Shown piece by piece: positions 1-7,520 of a stretch of 36,389 nucleotides of DNA. The notes beneath the pieces were generated by a model, which saw only the letters and a list, made by a program, of their open reading frames with translations, was not told where the DNA came from and did no database searches. Numbering within the stretch: the stretch's first letter is position 1; every line of letters starts with the position of its first letter. Both the position numbers and the translations under genes were made by a program. The stretch covers positions 1 to 36,389 of the forward strand of contig CAJMMX010000015.1 of assembly GCA_905214615.1 (NCBI GenBank), written 5' to 3'. Source of the DNA: an uncultured bacterium. Lineage in GTDB: Bacteria; Actinomycetota; Coriobacteriia; Coriobacteriales; Coriobacteriaceae.

Positions 1-1
1 G

Positions 2-721
2 CCCGGTACGCACACGTACACGCTGCGCGAGGCTTGCCCCAACGCGCTCGGCCTGTACAAGGGCGTCACCTATGACGGCACGACCTACACCGTCGTGACC
101 ACCGTCTCCGACAATGGTGACGGCACGCTGACCGCGACGCACAAGCTCGAGGGAACCACCGAGTCGGCTGGCTTTACCAACAAGTACCACGCCATGCCCA
201 CGCAGGTTTCCATCGGCGCCATCAAGGTGCTCGAGGGACGCGAGCTCAAGAAGGACGAGTTTAGCTTTAAGCTCGTTGGCGAGGACATCGAGTCCACCGT
301 CACCAACGATGCCGACGGCAAGATCAACTTCGACAAGTTCGAGTACGACGAGCCTGGTACGTACGCCTACACCATCAGCGAGGTCAAGGGCGACGAGGCC
401 GGTATGACCTACGACAAGTCCGTCTTTACCGCGACCGTCAACGTGGTCGACGACGGCGAGGGCAACCTCAAGGCGAACGTCGCCTTTACCAAGGGCGACA
501 AGAGCGTCGAGGGTATCGTGTTCAACAACACGTACAAGAAGCCCGAGACGCCCGTGCCGACGCCCGATCCCGGCACGCCCAAGACCGTGACGAACATCGT
601 CAAGACGGTCAAGGGGTTCCTGCCCACTACGGGTGACCAGCAGGCTGCCGCGCTGCTCATGGCATTTGTTATTGCCATGGCCGGCGTCGGAGCCCTGGTC
701 TGGGGTATCCGTAAGCGCTAG
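2..721 (+). CDS. Sortase-anchored pilin/adhesin, isopeptide-domain type (C-terminal part)
   Basis: The frame is open to the left edge, so only the last 239 codons are present and the start lies outside the window. Two consecutive domains of the streptococcal FctA/Spy0128 pilin type are visible. Each ends in the Asn motif typical of intramolecular Lys-Asn isopeptide bonds (GFTNKY near codon 61, VFNNTY near codon 176). The second domain also has the lysine side (GAIKVLEG) and the glutamate side (YTISEV), and the first has YTLREA. A Pro/Thr/Asp spacer follows, then a cell-wall sorting signal: LPTTG at 620-634, a hydrophobic stretch and a terminal RKR. The protein should be exported and joined to peptidoglycan or a pilus by a sortase. 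Whether it is a shaft pilin or a single large adhesin cannot be told from the fragment. Confidence 0.85.
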   Translation, partial: PGTHTYTLREACPNALGLYKGVTYDGTTYTVVTTVSDNGDGTLTATHKLEGTTESAGFTNKYHAMPTQVSIGAIKVLEGRELKKDEFSFKLVGEDIESTVTNDADGKINFDKFEYDEPGTYAYTISEVKGDEAGMTYDKSVFTATVNVVDDGEGNLKANVAFTKGDKSVEGIVFNNTYKKPETPVPTPDPGTPKTVTNIVKTVKGFLPTTGDQQAAALLMAFVIAMAGVGALVWGIRKR

Positions 722-796
722 GTACGCTGGCAGCGCCCGGGGTCAAAAGGCCCCGGGCGGCCGGTAGGGCTAAATCCCGACCTACTCCTACCCCCA

Positions 797-837
797 GCCG
801 CCACGGAGGCATCTCCCTCCTCCGTGGCGGCGCTTTT
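797..837 (+). terminator. Rho-independent terminator after the pilin gene
   Basis: A perfect 13-bp stem (797-809 with 819-831) with a 9-nt loop is followed by GCTTTT. A second GC hairpin without a T-run (734-742 with 751-759) lies just upstream and may help. Confidence 0.75.
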
Positions 838-857
838 GTGCGTTGGCGAGCGCTGCC

Positions 858-894
858 AAATGATCCTCCGGGGACGGAGGAAAACGGATCATTT
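858..894. repeat. Small inverted repeat ending in AAATGATCC / GGATCATTT
   Basis: Arms 858-866 and 886-894 are perfect complements. A second inner pair (CCTCC 865-869 with GGAGG 876-880) overlaps the left arm by two bases, so the two stems compete slightly. No gene is associated with it. It may be a short dispersed repeat or a transcript-end structure. Confidence 0.45.
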
Positions 895-939
895 TGGTCC
901 CGCGAGGCTTGCGGAGGCACTCGTGCAGGGCCGCCCGAA

Positions 940-1093
940 CAAAACTATGTCGGTTTACTACGATGAATTCGGCATTCCCGACCATGACTGCATTTTTCTA
1001 AATATTGCAAGCGTTCTACCTGCGGTTTTGGAAGCGCGCAATTTGCCGTGGTCGAAGGTGGTCGATTCATCGTAGTAAACCGACATAGTTTTG
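940..1093. mobile_element. 154-bp MITE-like element with 29-bp perfect terminal inverted repeats
   Basis: The left arm 940-968 and right arm 1065-1093 are perfect reverse complements over 29 nt. They enclose 96 bp that is less GC-rich than its surroundings and codes for nothing recognisable. No transposase gene and no clear target-site duplication is visible. The size and perfect ends fit a non-autonomous transposable element; a large regulatory or terminator palindrome is the alternative. Together with 838-939 this accounts for the non-coding stretch between the pilin terminator and the response regulator. Confidence 0.5.
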
Positions 1094-1153
1094 AAATGGC
1101 ATTAAATCGGTGGCAGCCATTTTACTTTGCCGGGGTGGTCGGTTGTTGGGTAA

Positions 1154-1783
1154 TTACCCTCGCAGGTAGGCGATGGCGATCTGCGTGCGGTTGCGCAGGC
1201 CCATTTTGGCTAGGATCGAGCTAATGTGGTTGCGCACGGTGCCTTCGCCCATATAGGCGGTGGCAGCGATCTCCTTGTTATCGAGGCCGCGGGCGATGAG
1301 CTCGGCGACTTCGAACTCGCGGTCGGTCAGGCTGGCAAAGGCTGCGGGCCGGCGGGGCGTGCCCGTCTTGTCGCCCATCCCGTCAAAGTCAACATCTTCG
1401 ATCGCCTTGCCCTCGAGCACGCGTTTGCCATCCATGACCTGCGCCAACGCTGGCGGAATGGCGGCGACATCGGTCTTGATCAGGTAACCGCGGGCGCCCA
1501 GCTTGAGCGCCGATACAATGTACTCGTCATCCGAGAATGTCGTCAGAAACACCACGCGTGCCGCGGGGTCGTGCTCAAGGATTTCGCGCGCCGCCGAAAG
1601 CCCGTCGCGCCCCGGCATCTGAATGTCGAGCAGCGCGATATCGGGCGCGTGCTCGGCGTAGAGTGCCACCGCGTCGTTGCCGTCGGCTCCGGTGCCCACC
1701 ACTTCGATCTGCGGCTGGGCGCCCAGGATAATCTTGAGCGAATCGACTACCAAGCGGTCGTCGTCGACAACTATGAGCCTCAT
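1154..1783 (-). CDS. NarL/FixJ-family response regulator
   Basis: This 209-residue protein has the usual two-domain layout. The receiver domain (residues 1-120) shows the acidic pocket D7-D9, phospho-acceptor D53 (LLDIQMP), T81/T82 and K103. The LuxR-type HTH (about 152-205) carries LTDREFEVAELIARG and GTVRNHISSIL. It should dimerise on phosphorylation and bind promoter DNA. Its start codon overlaps the stop of the upstream sensor kinase by 4 nt, so the two are one transcript and translationally coupled. The divergent ABC-2 exporter at 3125-6452 is the most likely target (inference from gene order). Confidence 0.93.
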   Translation of the reverse strand: MRLIVVDDDRLVVDSLKIILGAQPQIEVVGTGADGNDAVALYAEHAPDIALLDIQMPGRDGLSAAREILEHDPAARVVFLTTFSDDEYIVSALKLGARGYLIKTDVAAIPPALAQVMDGKRVLEGKAIEDVDFDGMGDKTGTPRRPAAFASLTDREFEVAELIARGLDNKEIAATAYMGEGTVRNHISSILAKMGLRNRTQIAIAYLRG

Positions 1784-2925
1784 CGGGCGTCATCTCCTTG
1801 CTGTTTGGGGACGGTGGCAAACACACGCCAGCCGCCGGCGCCGGCACGCGGGCCGGCGGTGAAAGTGCCGCCAAGCGCCTCGACGCGCTCGCGCATGGAG
1901 GCGAGCCCCATGCCTTCTGCGACGTTGCTGCTGCTCGCCGGGGTCGCGTCTGCGCCATCATCGGTAACGATGAGCTGGTAAAACGACGGATGCTCCATGC
2001 ACCGCACGGTAATGGTTTTGGCATGGGCGTGGCGCATGGTGTTGGAGAGCGCCTCGCGCAGGACCGCCGCAAAGCAGTTCGCGACGTTTGCGGGCGCATG
2101 TTCGGTCATAACTTCAAGCTCAATCCGCGGACCGCCGTCCGAGCGCGCGCCTTCAACGATGCGTTCGAGCTGCACGGAAAGGTCGACGGCGTTGTCGTTG
2201 AGCGCGTGGACGCTGGCGCGCACGAGCTGGAGCGCCTCGTCAACGGTGTATTTGACGTCGGCGAAATCGGCGGCGACGCCGGGCTCGTCGGCGTGCACGA
2301 CGCGCAGGGCCTCGGTCTGCAGCGAGGCACGCGTGAGCTGGTGCCCGACATTATCGTGGATCTCGCGCGCGATGCGGGCGCGTTCGGCGAGCGTCGCGAG
2401 CTCGACTTCGTAGTCCTGGCGGTCGGCAAGGTCGCGGTTGCGCGCCTCGAGCGCGAGGGCTCGTTCCTGCAGCTCGTCTCGGGTACGGCGCATGCGCTGC
2501 TGCTCGCGCTCTAACTGGGCGGTACGTAGCGATAGCAAGGTGGCGGCAACCGAAAGGATGGCGGTCAGCAGGAGCGTTCGGGCGGTGAGCGCGTCGGTGC
2601 GAAGGTCCGCGACGAGCGCAAAGACAAAGACGACGCCAATGCCCAGCGCGATCCAGGCGTGCTCACGGCGCACGCGCCGCGCGATGTCATAGAGGGCGAG
2701 AGGCGCAAACGGCACAAACGGCGGCACGAAGACAGCCGCGATGACGTAAACGTAGCTCGCGGCCTCGCTCGCACGGCGGGCGCGGTTCCCCCGTGCGACC
2801 TCGGCTAGCGAGGTGGCAATAACGCCAAGGCAAAACGCCGCGACCAGGTGAGCGTTCACAGCAAGACCCATGGCGGCCGCAATACAGCACGCCAGCACGA
2901 TCAATTTGTCGAAAAGCCTGTTCAT
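1780..2925 (-). CDS. Sensor histidine kinase, HisKA_3 / NarL-partner type
   Basis: This 381-residue membrane sensor kinase is the partner of the response regulator. Several hydrophobic segments lie between residues 5 and 132, followed by a charged coiled-coil linker (about 135-180). The phospho-acceptor H190 sits in REIHDNVGHQLT. The ATPase has an N-box EALSNTMRHA (291-300), a G1 box TDDGAD (321-326) and a G2 box GMGLASMRER (338-347). I chose the ATG at 2925. The frame runs open upstream to 3135, but that stretch overlaps the divergent gene, has no membrane character, and a TACAAT box sits only 7 nt before this ATG. It has almost no extracytoplasmic loop, so it may sense within the membrane, as intramembrane-sensing kinases beside exporters do. 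Confidence 0.9.
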   Translation of the reverse strand: MNRLFDKLIVLACCIAAAMGLAVNAHLVAAFCLGVIATSLAEVARGNRARRASEAASYVYVIAAVFVPPFVPFAPLALYDIARRVRREHAWIALGIGVVFVFALVADLRTDALTARTLLLTAILSVAATLLSLRTAQLEREQQRMRRTRDELQERALALEARNRDLADRQDYEVELATLAERARIAREIHDNVGHQLTRASLQTEALRVVHADEPGVAADFADVKYTVDEALQLVRASVHALNDNAVDLSVQLERIVEGARSDGGPRIELEVMTEHAPANVANCFAAVLREALSNTMRHAHAKTITVRCMEHPSFYQLIVTDDGADATPASSSNVAEGMGLASMRERVEALGGTFTAGPRAGAGGWRVFATVPKQQGDDAR

Positions 2926-2932
2926 ACGGGTA

Positions 2933-2938
2933 TTGTAC
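2933..2938 (-). promoter_or_regulatory. -10 box implying a leaderless sensor-kinase mRNA
   Basis: Read on the minus strand, TACAAT ends 7 nt before the ATG at 2925, and there is no Shine-Dalgarno sequence in between. Transcription would then begin at or within a few bases of the start codon. No good -35 is visible. The rest of the divergent spacer (2939-3124) shows no other clear signal. Confidence 0.4.
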
Positions 2939-3124
2939 GCGAAGCCGCGCATGGTGGAGGGGCCGCCTGCGCAACCGTGACATTCCTCCCGCGTGGCAAA
3001 GCGGGGGCGTCGGCAGGCCGCACGACCAAGACCCTCGCACTCGTGACAAAGCTCACTGGCGCGCGCCGCCCGCTCCTGCGATGATGCAATCGTACCGGGC
3101 CACGACCAACAGAAGGGCCGCCTC

Positions 3125-4063
3125 ATGACAGACATCGTCCACGTCGAAAACCTCGTTAAGCGCTACGACGACCTTATTGCGCTCGACCACTTTAACCTGA
3201 GTATCGCCCCCGGCGAGATCTTTGGCCTGCTGGGCCCCAACGGCTCGGGCAAGACCACGTCCATCAACTGCATCCTGCAGCTGCTCGCCTACGACAAAGG
3301 CACCATCGAGCTGTTCGGCGAGCGCATGACGCCCGCCCGCTACGACCTCAAGCGCCGCATCGGTGTGGTGCCGCAGCAGGTGGCGGTGTTCGACGAGCTC
3401 ACCGTGCGCGAGAACATCGACTATTTCTGCAGTCTCTACGTCAACGACCGCAAGCGCCGCCGCGCGCTGGTGGACGAGGCGATCGACTTTGTCGGCCTGG
3501 GCGACTTTACCAAGTTCCGCCCCGGCAAGCTCTCGGGCGGCCTGGCGCGCCGGCTCAACATTGCCTGCGGCATCGCGCACAAGCCCGAGCTCATCTTTTT
3601 TGACGAACCCACGGTGGCGGTCGACCCGCAAAGCCGCAACGCCATCCTGGAGGGCATCTGCCGCCTGCGCGACGAGGGCGCCACGGTGGTGTATACCAGC
3701 CATTACATGGAGGAAGTCGAGCAGATCTGCAGCCGCATCATGATCATGGACGGTGGGCGCGTGCTGGCGCAGGGCACTAACGACGAGCTCAAGCGCATGA
3801 TTCAGATGGGCGAGAAGATTGTAATCGAGGTCGGCGAGGTTCCGAGTGCGGCGCTCGGTGCCGTCGCAAGCCTGCCGCACGTTCTGGACCTTTCGGCAAC
3901 GGCGGGACAGCTCACGTTTTCGTGCGAAGCGAGCCCGCACAACCTGACGGACATTCTCGATGCGCTGCGCTCGCATGACGTGCCGCTCGGCCGCATCTAT
4001 TCCGAACCGCCGACCCTCAACGACGTGTTCCTCGAGATCACCGGCCGCGAGCTGCGCGACTAG
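3125..4063 (+). CDS. ABC-2 exporter ATP-binding subunit
   Basis: This 312-residue ATPase belongs to the drug/antibiotic export (CcmA/DrrA-like) group. Walker A is GPNGSGKT (37-44), the signature is LSGG (136-139), Walker B is LIFFDE (156-161), and the switch His is in TSHYMEE (H193). The C-terminal ~90 residues form the extra domain typical of DrrA-type subunits. AGAAGG precedes the ATG. It is followed 9 nt later by the first permease, and with the second permease it forms one operon. Exporters of this layout beside a NarL-type two-component system often give resistance to membrane-active compounds; the substrate here is unknown. Confidence 0.92.
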   Translation: MTDIVHVENLVKRYDDLIALDHFNLSIAPGEIFGLLGPNGSGKTTSINCILQLLAYDKGTIELFGERMTPARYDLKRRIGVVPQQVAVFDELTVRENIDYFCSLYVNDRKRRRALVDEAIDFVGLGDFTKFRPGKLSGGLARRLNIACGIAHKPELIFFDEPTVAVDPQSRNAILEGICRLRDEGATVVYTSHYMEEVEQICSRIMIMDGGRVLAQGTNDELKRMIQMGEKIVIEVGEVPSAALGAVASLPHVLDLSATAGQLTFSCEASPHNLTDILDALRSHDVPLGRIYSEPPTLNDVFLEITGRELRD

Positions 4064-4072
4064 GGGGCGGCC

Positions 4073-5260
4073 ATGTTCAACACCATCATCACCACAGTCA
4101 AGACGTTGCTGCGCCGGCCGAGCACGTGGGTCTGGGGCGCTCTCTTTCCTATCGCGCTTTCCACGATGTTCATGTTTATGTTTGCGAACCTCAGCTCCGA
4201 CGGCACGGTCGACCCGGTGCCGGTTGCCGTCGTGGCGGACGAGGCCTGGGATGCCTCGACCTTTAAGGATGTGGCAGCTTCGCTTGCCAAGGCAGGCGAC
4301 GATCAGCTGCTCGATGTGAGCGAGTACGAAGACTTGGCTGCCGCGCGCAAAGCGCTCAAGGCCGGCGAGGTCGCGGGCATCTATACGGTTGATGCCGCGG
4401 GCACGCCCAGGCTCACGCTGCTATCGAGTTACGACAGCTCGCGCGTCTCGTCGGTGCTTACCGACCGCAGCATCCTTGAAACGGTGGCAAGCTCGTATAC
4501 GCAAAATGCCGAGCTCATGTCCCAGATTGCCCAGGACAACCCGGCGGCGCTCGCCGATCCGGCGGCGGTTGCGCGCGCCCTGTCGCTCGAGGGCGGAACC
4601 CGCCGCGTGAGCCTGACTCGTGCCACGCCCGATGGCACGGTCATCTACTATTACGCGCTTTTTGGCCTGGTCGCGATGATGTCTGCCGAGTTTGCCGCCT
4701 TGAGCGTCGTCGATTTGCAGCCCAATCTGTCCGGCCTCGGCGCGCGCCGCTGCGTGGGCGGTCTTTCCAAGACGGCGTCGCTGGCCGGCATTTTTGTCGG
4801 CTCGTGGCTGGTTTCCTTTGCATCGATGGCGGTTGCGATCGGCTACGTGCGCCTGGTCGTGGGCGTCGACTTTGGCGGGCGCGAGGGGTTGTGCCTGCTG
4901 GGCGGGGCTGCATCCGCGCTTGCCGCCACGGGCCTGGGGCTTTTTGTGGGCACGCTTCCCGTTAAGGGCGGCAAGGCATCCAAGTCGGGCATCCTCACGG
5001 GCTTTGCCACCACGTGCGCCCTGTTCGCCGGCCTCTACGGCGAGCCGGCGATGGCGCTTGCCGACGACGTCGCCCGCGCTTGTCCGGTCGAGTGCTGGCT
5101 CAACCCCGTCAAGCTCATCTGCGACATGTTCAATCGCCTGTATTTCTTTGAGGACCTGGGGCCCTTCGCTGTTCGCGCCGGCGCGCTCGTCCTGATGGCC
5201 CTGGTGTTTGTCGCCGCCGCTACGCTGATCTTTGGAAGGAGCCGCTATGAGCACCTTTAA
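4073..5260 (+). CDS. ABC-2 type permease, first subunit
   Basis: This 395-residue membrane protein has the ABC-2/YhgE-like layout: one N-terminal membrane helix (about 20-40), a large extracytoplasmic segment (about 45-190), then five hydrophobic segments to the C-terminus. The ATG is preceded by AGGGGGCGG. The last 14 nt overlap the start of the second permease, which indicates tight coupling and probably a heterodimeric channel. It works with the ATPase at 3125-4063. Confidence 0.85.
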   Translation: MFNTIITTVKTLLRRPSTWVWGALFPIALSTMFMFMFANLSSDGTVDPVPVAVVADEAWDASTFKDVAASLAKAGDDQLLDVSEYEDLAAARKALKAGEVAGIYTVDAAGTPRLTLLSSYDSSRVSSVLTDRSILETVASSYTQNAELMSQIAQDNPAALADPAAVARALSLEGGTRRVSLTRATPDGTVIYYYALFGLVAMMSAEFAALSVVDLQPNLSGLGARRCVGGLSKTASLAGIFVGSWLVSFASMAVAIGYVRLVVGVDFGGREGLCLLGGAASALAATGLGLFVGTLPVKGGKASKSGILTGFATTCALFAGLYGEPAMALADDVARACPVECWLNPVKLICDMFNRLYFFEDLGPFAVRAGALVLMALVFVAAATLIFGRSRYEHL

Positions 5261-6452
5261 GACCGCGCTTCGCATGGCGCTGGCGCACCCGTTCTACCTG
5301 CTCATCTATACGGTATTCATCTCGCTCATGGGCGTATTCATCGCGGCTTCGGTGAGCTGGAACTCGTCGCAGCTTACCGAGTACAAGCCCTACGACACCA
5401 ACGTGATCGTGGTCGACCGCGACAATAGCGACCTTTCGCGGGCGCTTACCAAGCACCTGGGCTCACGCTTTGACCTGGTCACGGGCGTCGGCGACGACAC
5501 ATACGACCTTGCCGACGCGCTCTCCAAGAGCAACAGCGCCAAGGGCAGTGCCGATTGCGTGTTCTTTATCCCGGAGGGGTTTGAGGACGATCTTGTTGCA
5601 GCCGCCCGTGCGGGGGAGGCCCTGCCCAAGCTCGACGTGACCTATGGTTCCGGCACCATGGCGGCGGCGCTTTCGTCCGCCGAGGCCTCGCGCTGGATCT
5701 CGCTCGCGGGCGCTGCGGCGGCGCTTGAACCCGCTGCCTCCAACGGTGACGTCGCAAGGGCCGCCGAGCACGCGGCCGCAAAGCGCGCGGAGGTCCAGAT
5801 CGAGCAGGTCAAGGTCGACTCGACTGCTGCTACCACGCTCGAGTCGTACTTCAACTTTGGCGCGTACGCGATCATCTCGTCGGTCATCGTGTCGGTGGGA
5901 CTGGTGTTTTCGGGCATGAACGAGCCCGAGCGCGTGCGTCGTATGGATGCCGGCCCAATCTCCGAGCGCCGGCGTTCGCTTGCCGTGTTCGCGGCTGCCG
6001 CGGTGCTCACCGTCTGCATATGGTTTGTGTCGAGCATGATGGGTGTCGTGGGCTTTGCCGGCGCGGTCGTCGAGGTCGGCGTGGGCCGTGTGTGCCTGGC
6101 GCTGGCGGCGACGTTTGCCCTGGCGTGCACGCCGCTGGCCGTTGGCTTTGCCCTTTCGAGCCTGGGCGCGCGCGAGGAGCTGCTCAACGGTGTGGGCAAC
6201 TTACTCGGCATGCTCATGACGTTTTTGGGTGGCGCCTGGATGCCGCTGTCGTTCATGGGCTCGGCCGTGCAGACCGTGGCGCATTTTGTGCCGACGTTTT
6301 GGGTGAACGACGCGATCGGCAAGGCGCTCGCCGCGGACCTGACGTTCACCGTGCTGGGCGACATCGCCTGCGACCTGGGCGTCACCGTGCTCTTCGCCGC
6401 CGCCATCGCCGCCGTAGGCCTGGCCCTCACGCGCGCCAAATCCCATGCCTAG
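5247..6452 (+). CDS. ABC-2 type permease, second subunit
   Basis: This 401-residue permease has the same layout as its neighbour: an N-terminal helix, an extracytoplasmic domain and a C-terminal membrane bundle. The ATG at 5247 is chosen over an in-frame TTG at 5232 because GGAAGGAG sits at the right distance before it. It overlaps the first permease by 14 nt. The C-terminal hydrophobic segments (LLGMLMTFLGGAWMPLSF) match the conserved region of ABC-2 permeases. It is the last gene of the exporter operon and is followed by a repeat-rich spacer. Confidence 0.85.
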   Translation: MSTFKTALRMALAHPFYLLIYTVFISLMGVFIAASVSWNSSQLTEYKPYDTNVIVVDRDNSDLSRALTKHLGSRFDLVTGVGDDTYDLADALSKSNSAKGSADCVFFIPEGFEDDLVAAARAGEALPKLDVTYGSGTMAAALSSAEASRWISLAGAAAALEPAASNGDVARAAEHAAAKRAEVQIEQVKVDSTAATTLESYFNFGAYAIISSVIVSVGLVFSGMNEPERVRRMDAGPISERRRSLAVFAAAAVLTVCIWFVSSMMGVVGFAGAVVEVGVGRVCLALAATFALACTPLAVGFALSSLGAREELLNGVGNLLGMLMTFLGGAWMPLSFMGSAVQTVAHFVPTFWVNDAIGKALAADLTFTVLGDIACDLGVTVLFAAAIAAVGLALTRAKSHA

Positions 6453-6468
6453 CCGTAACCCGTCACTT

Positions 6469-6692
6469 GGGGACGTTCTTAAACGACTAGTCATCGGGGA
6501 CAGTCTTTGCCGATTCGCCGGTTCGCCAGCCGGGTTGGCAAGGACTGTCCCAATATGCCGGCCTTTGGGGACGTTCCTTTCCTGCCGGCACTTGGGACCA
6601 CTCATTGGGGACAGACTTAAATGAGCGATTTTACTCATTGGGGACAGACTTAAATGAGTGGTTTCAGTCATTTAAGTCTGTCCCCAATGAGT
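6469..6692. repeat. Cluster of GGGGAC-type palindromic repeats
   Basis: This fills most of the 346-bp spacer 6453-6798. It holds: (a) a GGGGACGTTCTTAAACGAC unit at 6469-6489, also found at 10193-10213 and inverted at 18676-18696; (b) a near-perfect 15-bp inverted repeat 6497-6511 / 6537-6551 built on GGGACAGTC; (c) two exact 26-bp direct copies (6600-6625, 6633-6658) containing TTGGGGACAGACTTAAATGA; and (d) an inverted 25-bp copy at 6668-6692. The last direct and inverted copies can form one long hairpin. No coding potential is visible. Confidence 0.85.
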
Positions 6693-6798
6693 ACCCAATG
6701 ACTGGTTTGGAAAAAATCGCGCCTGTCGCTTAAAAATAGTTCGCCTGGGTTTACTATTACCCTAGAAAAGTAGCTGAAGGCTAACAACGGGGGATAGC

Positions 6799-7512
6799 AT
6801 GGCGACAAAGCAAGCGTATGTCCAGGTCAGCGGGCTCAGGAAACACTACGGCGACGGTGATGCGCGCCTGACGGTACTCGATGGCATCGACACGTCCATC
6901 AACCGCGGCGAGATCTGCGTCATGCTGGGGCCCTCGGGCTCGGGCAAGTCGACCTTTCTCAACCTGATCGGCGGCCTGGAGGATGCCGACGGTGGCTCCA
7001 TCATGGTGGACGGCTGCGACCTCACGGTGCTCAAACCTACCGATCTGGGCGAGTATCGCCGCCGTGAGCTGGGTTTTGTCTTCCAGTTCTACAACCTGGT
7101 GCCCGACCTTACCATCAAGGAGAACATCGAGGTCACGGCGCACCTGTCCAAAAACCCGCTCAATGTCGACGACCTGCTGCGTTCGCTGGGCCTCTACGAG
7201 CACCGCAACAAGTTCCCGCGCCAGGTCTCGGGCGGCCAACAGCAGCGTTGCGCCATCGGCCGCGCACTCGTCAAAAACCCGGGCCTGCTGCTGTGCGACG
7301 AGCCCACCGGCGCGCTTGACTACAAGACGTCCAAGGAAATCCTGCAGCTCATGGAGGACGTCAACCGCACCTACGGCTGCACCATCATCATTGTCACCCA
7401 CAACGCCGCCATCGCCCGCATGGCCAACCGCGTGCTGCGCCTGCGCGACGGCCGCATCGTCAAGGATGAGCTCAACGAGTCGCCCGTTGCGGCCGCCGAG
7501 CTCGATTGGTAG
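6799..7512 (+). CDS. MacB/LolD-type ABC transporter ATP-binding protein
   Basis: This 237-residue ATPase pairs with an FtsX-type permease. Walker A is GPSGSGKS (44-51), the signature VSGGQQQR (143-150), Walker B LLLCDEP (163-169), with TGALD (170-174) and switch H201. Length and motifs fit the MacB/LolD/BceA family, which uses ATP to drive movements of a permease rather than classical transport. AACGGGGGATAGC precedes the ATG. The permease follows 8 nt later. A weak -10 (TACTAT, 6752-6757) is the only promoter hint after the upstream repeats. Confidence 0.93.
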   Translation: MATKQAYVQVSGLRKHYGDGDARLTVLDGIDTSINRGEICVMLGPSGSGKSTFLNLIGGLEDADGGSIMVDGCDLTVLKPTDLGEYRRRELGFVFQFYNLVPDLTIKENIEVTAHLSKNPLNVDDLLRSLGLYEHRNKFPRQVSGGQQQRCAIGRALVKNPGLLLCDEPTGALDYKTSKEILQLMEDVNRTYGCTIIIVTHNAAIARMANRVLRLRDGRIVKDELNESPVAAAELDW

Positions 7513-7520
7513 GCGATGCC

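Noticed and set aside
824..1075. Possible small plus-strand protein of 83 codons
   Set aside because: It runs through the terminator and into the inverted-repeat element, has no ribosome site and no recognisable sequence.
2926..3135. 70-residue N-terminal extension of the sensor kinase
   Set aside because: It would overlap the divergent ABC gene, lacks membrane or domain features, and a -10 box lies directly before the ATG at 2925.
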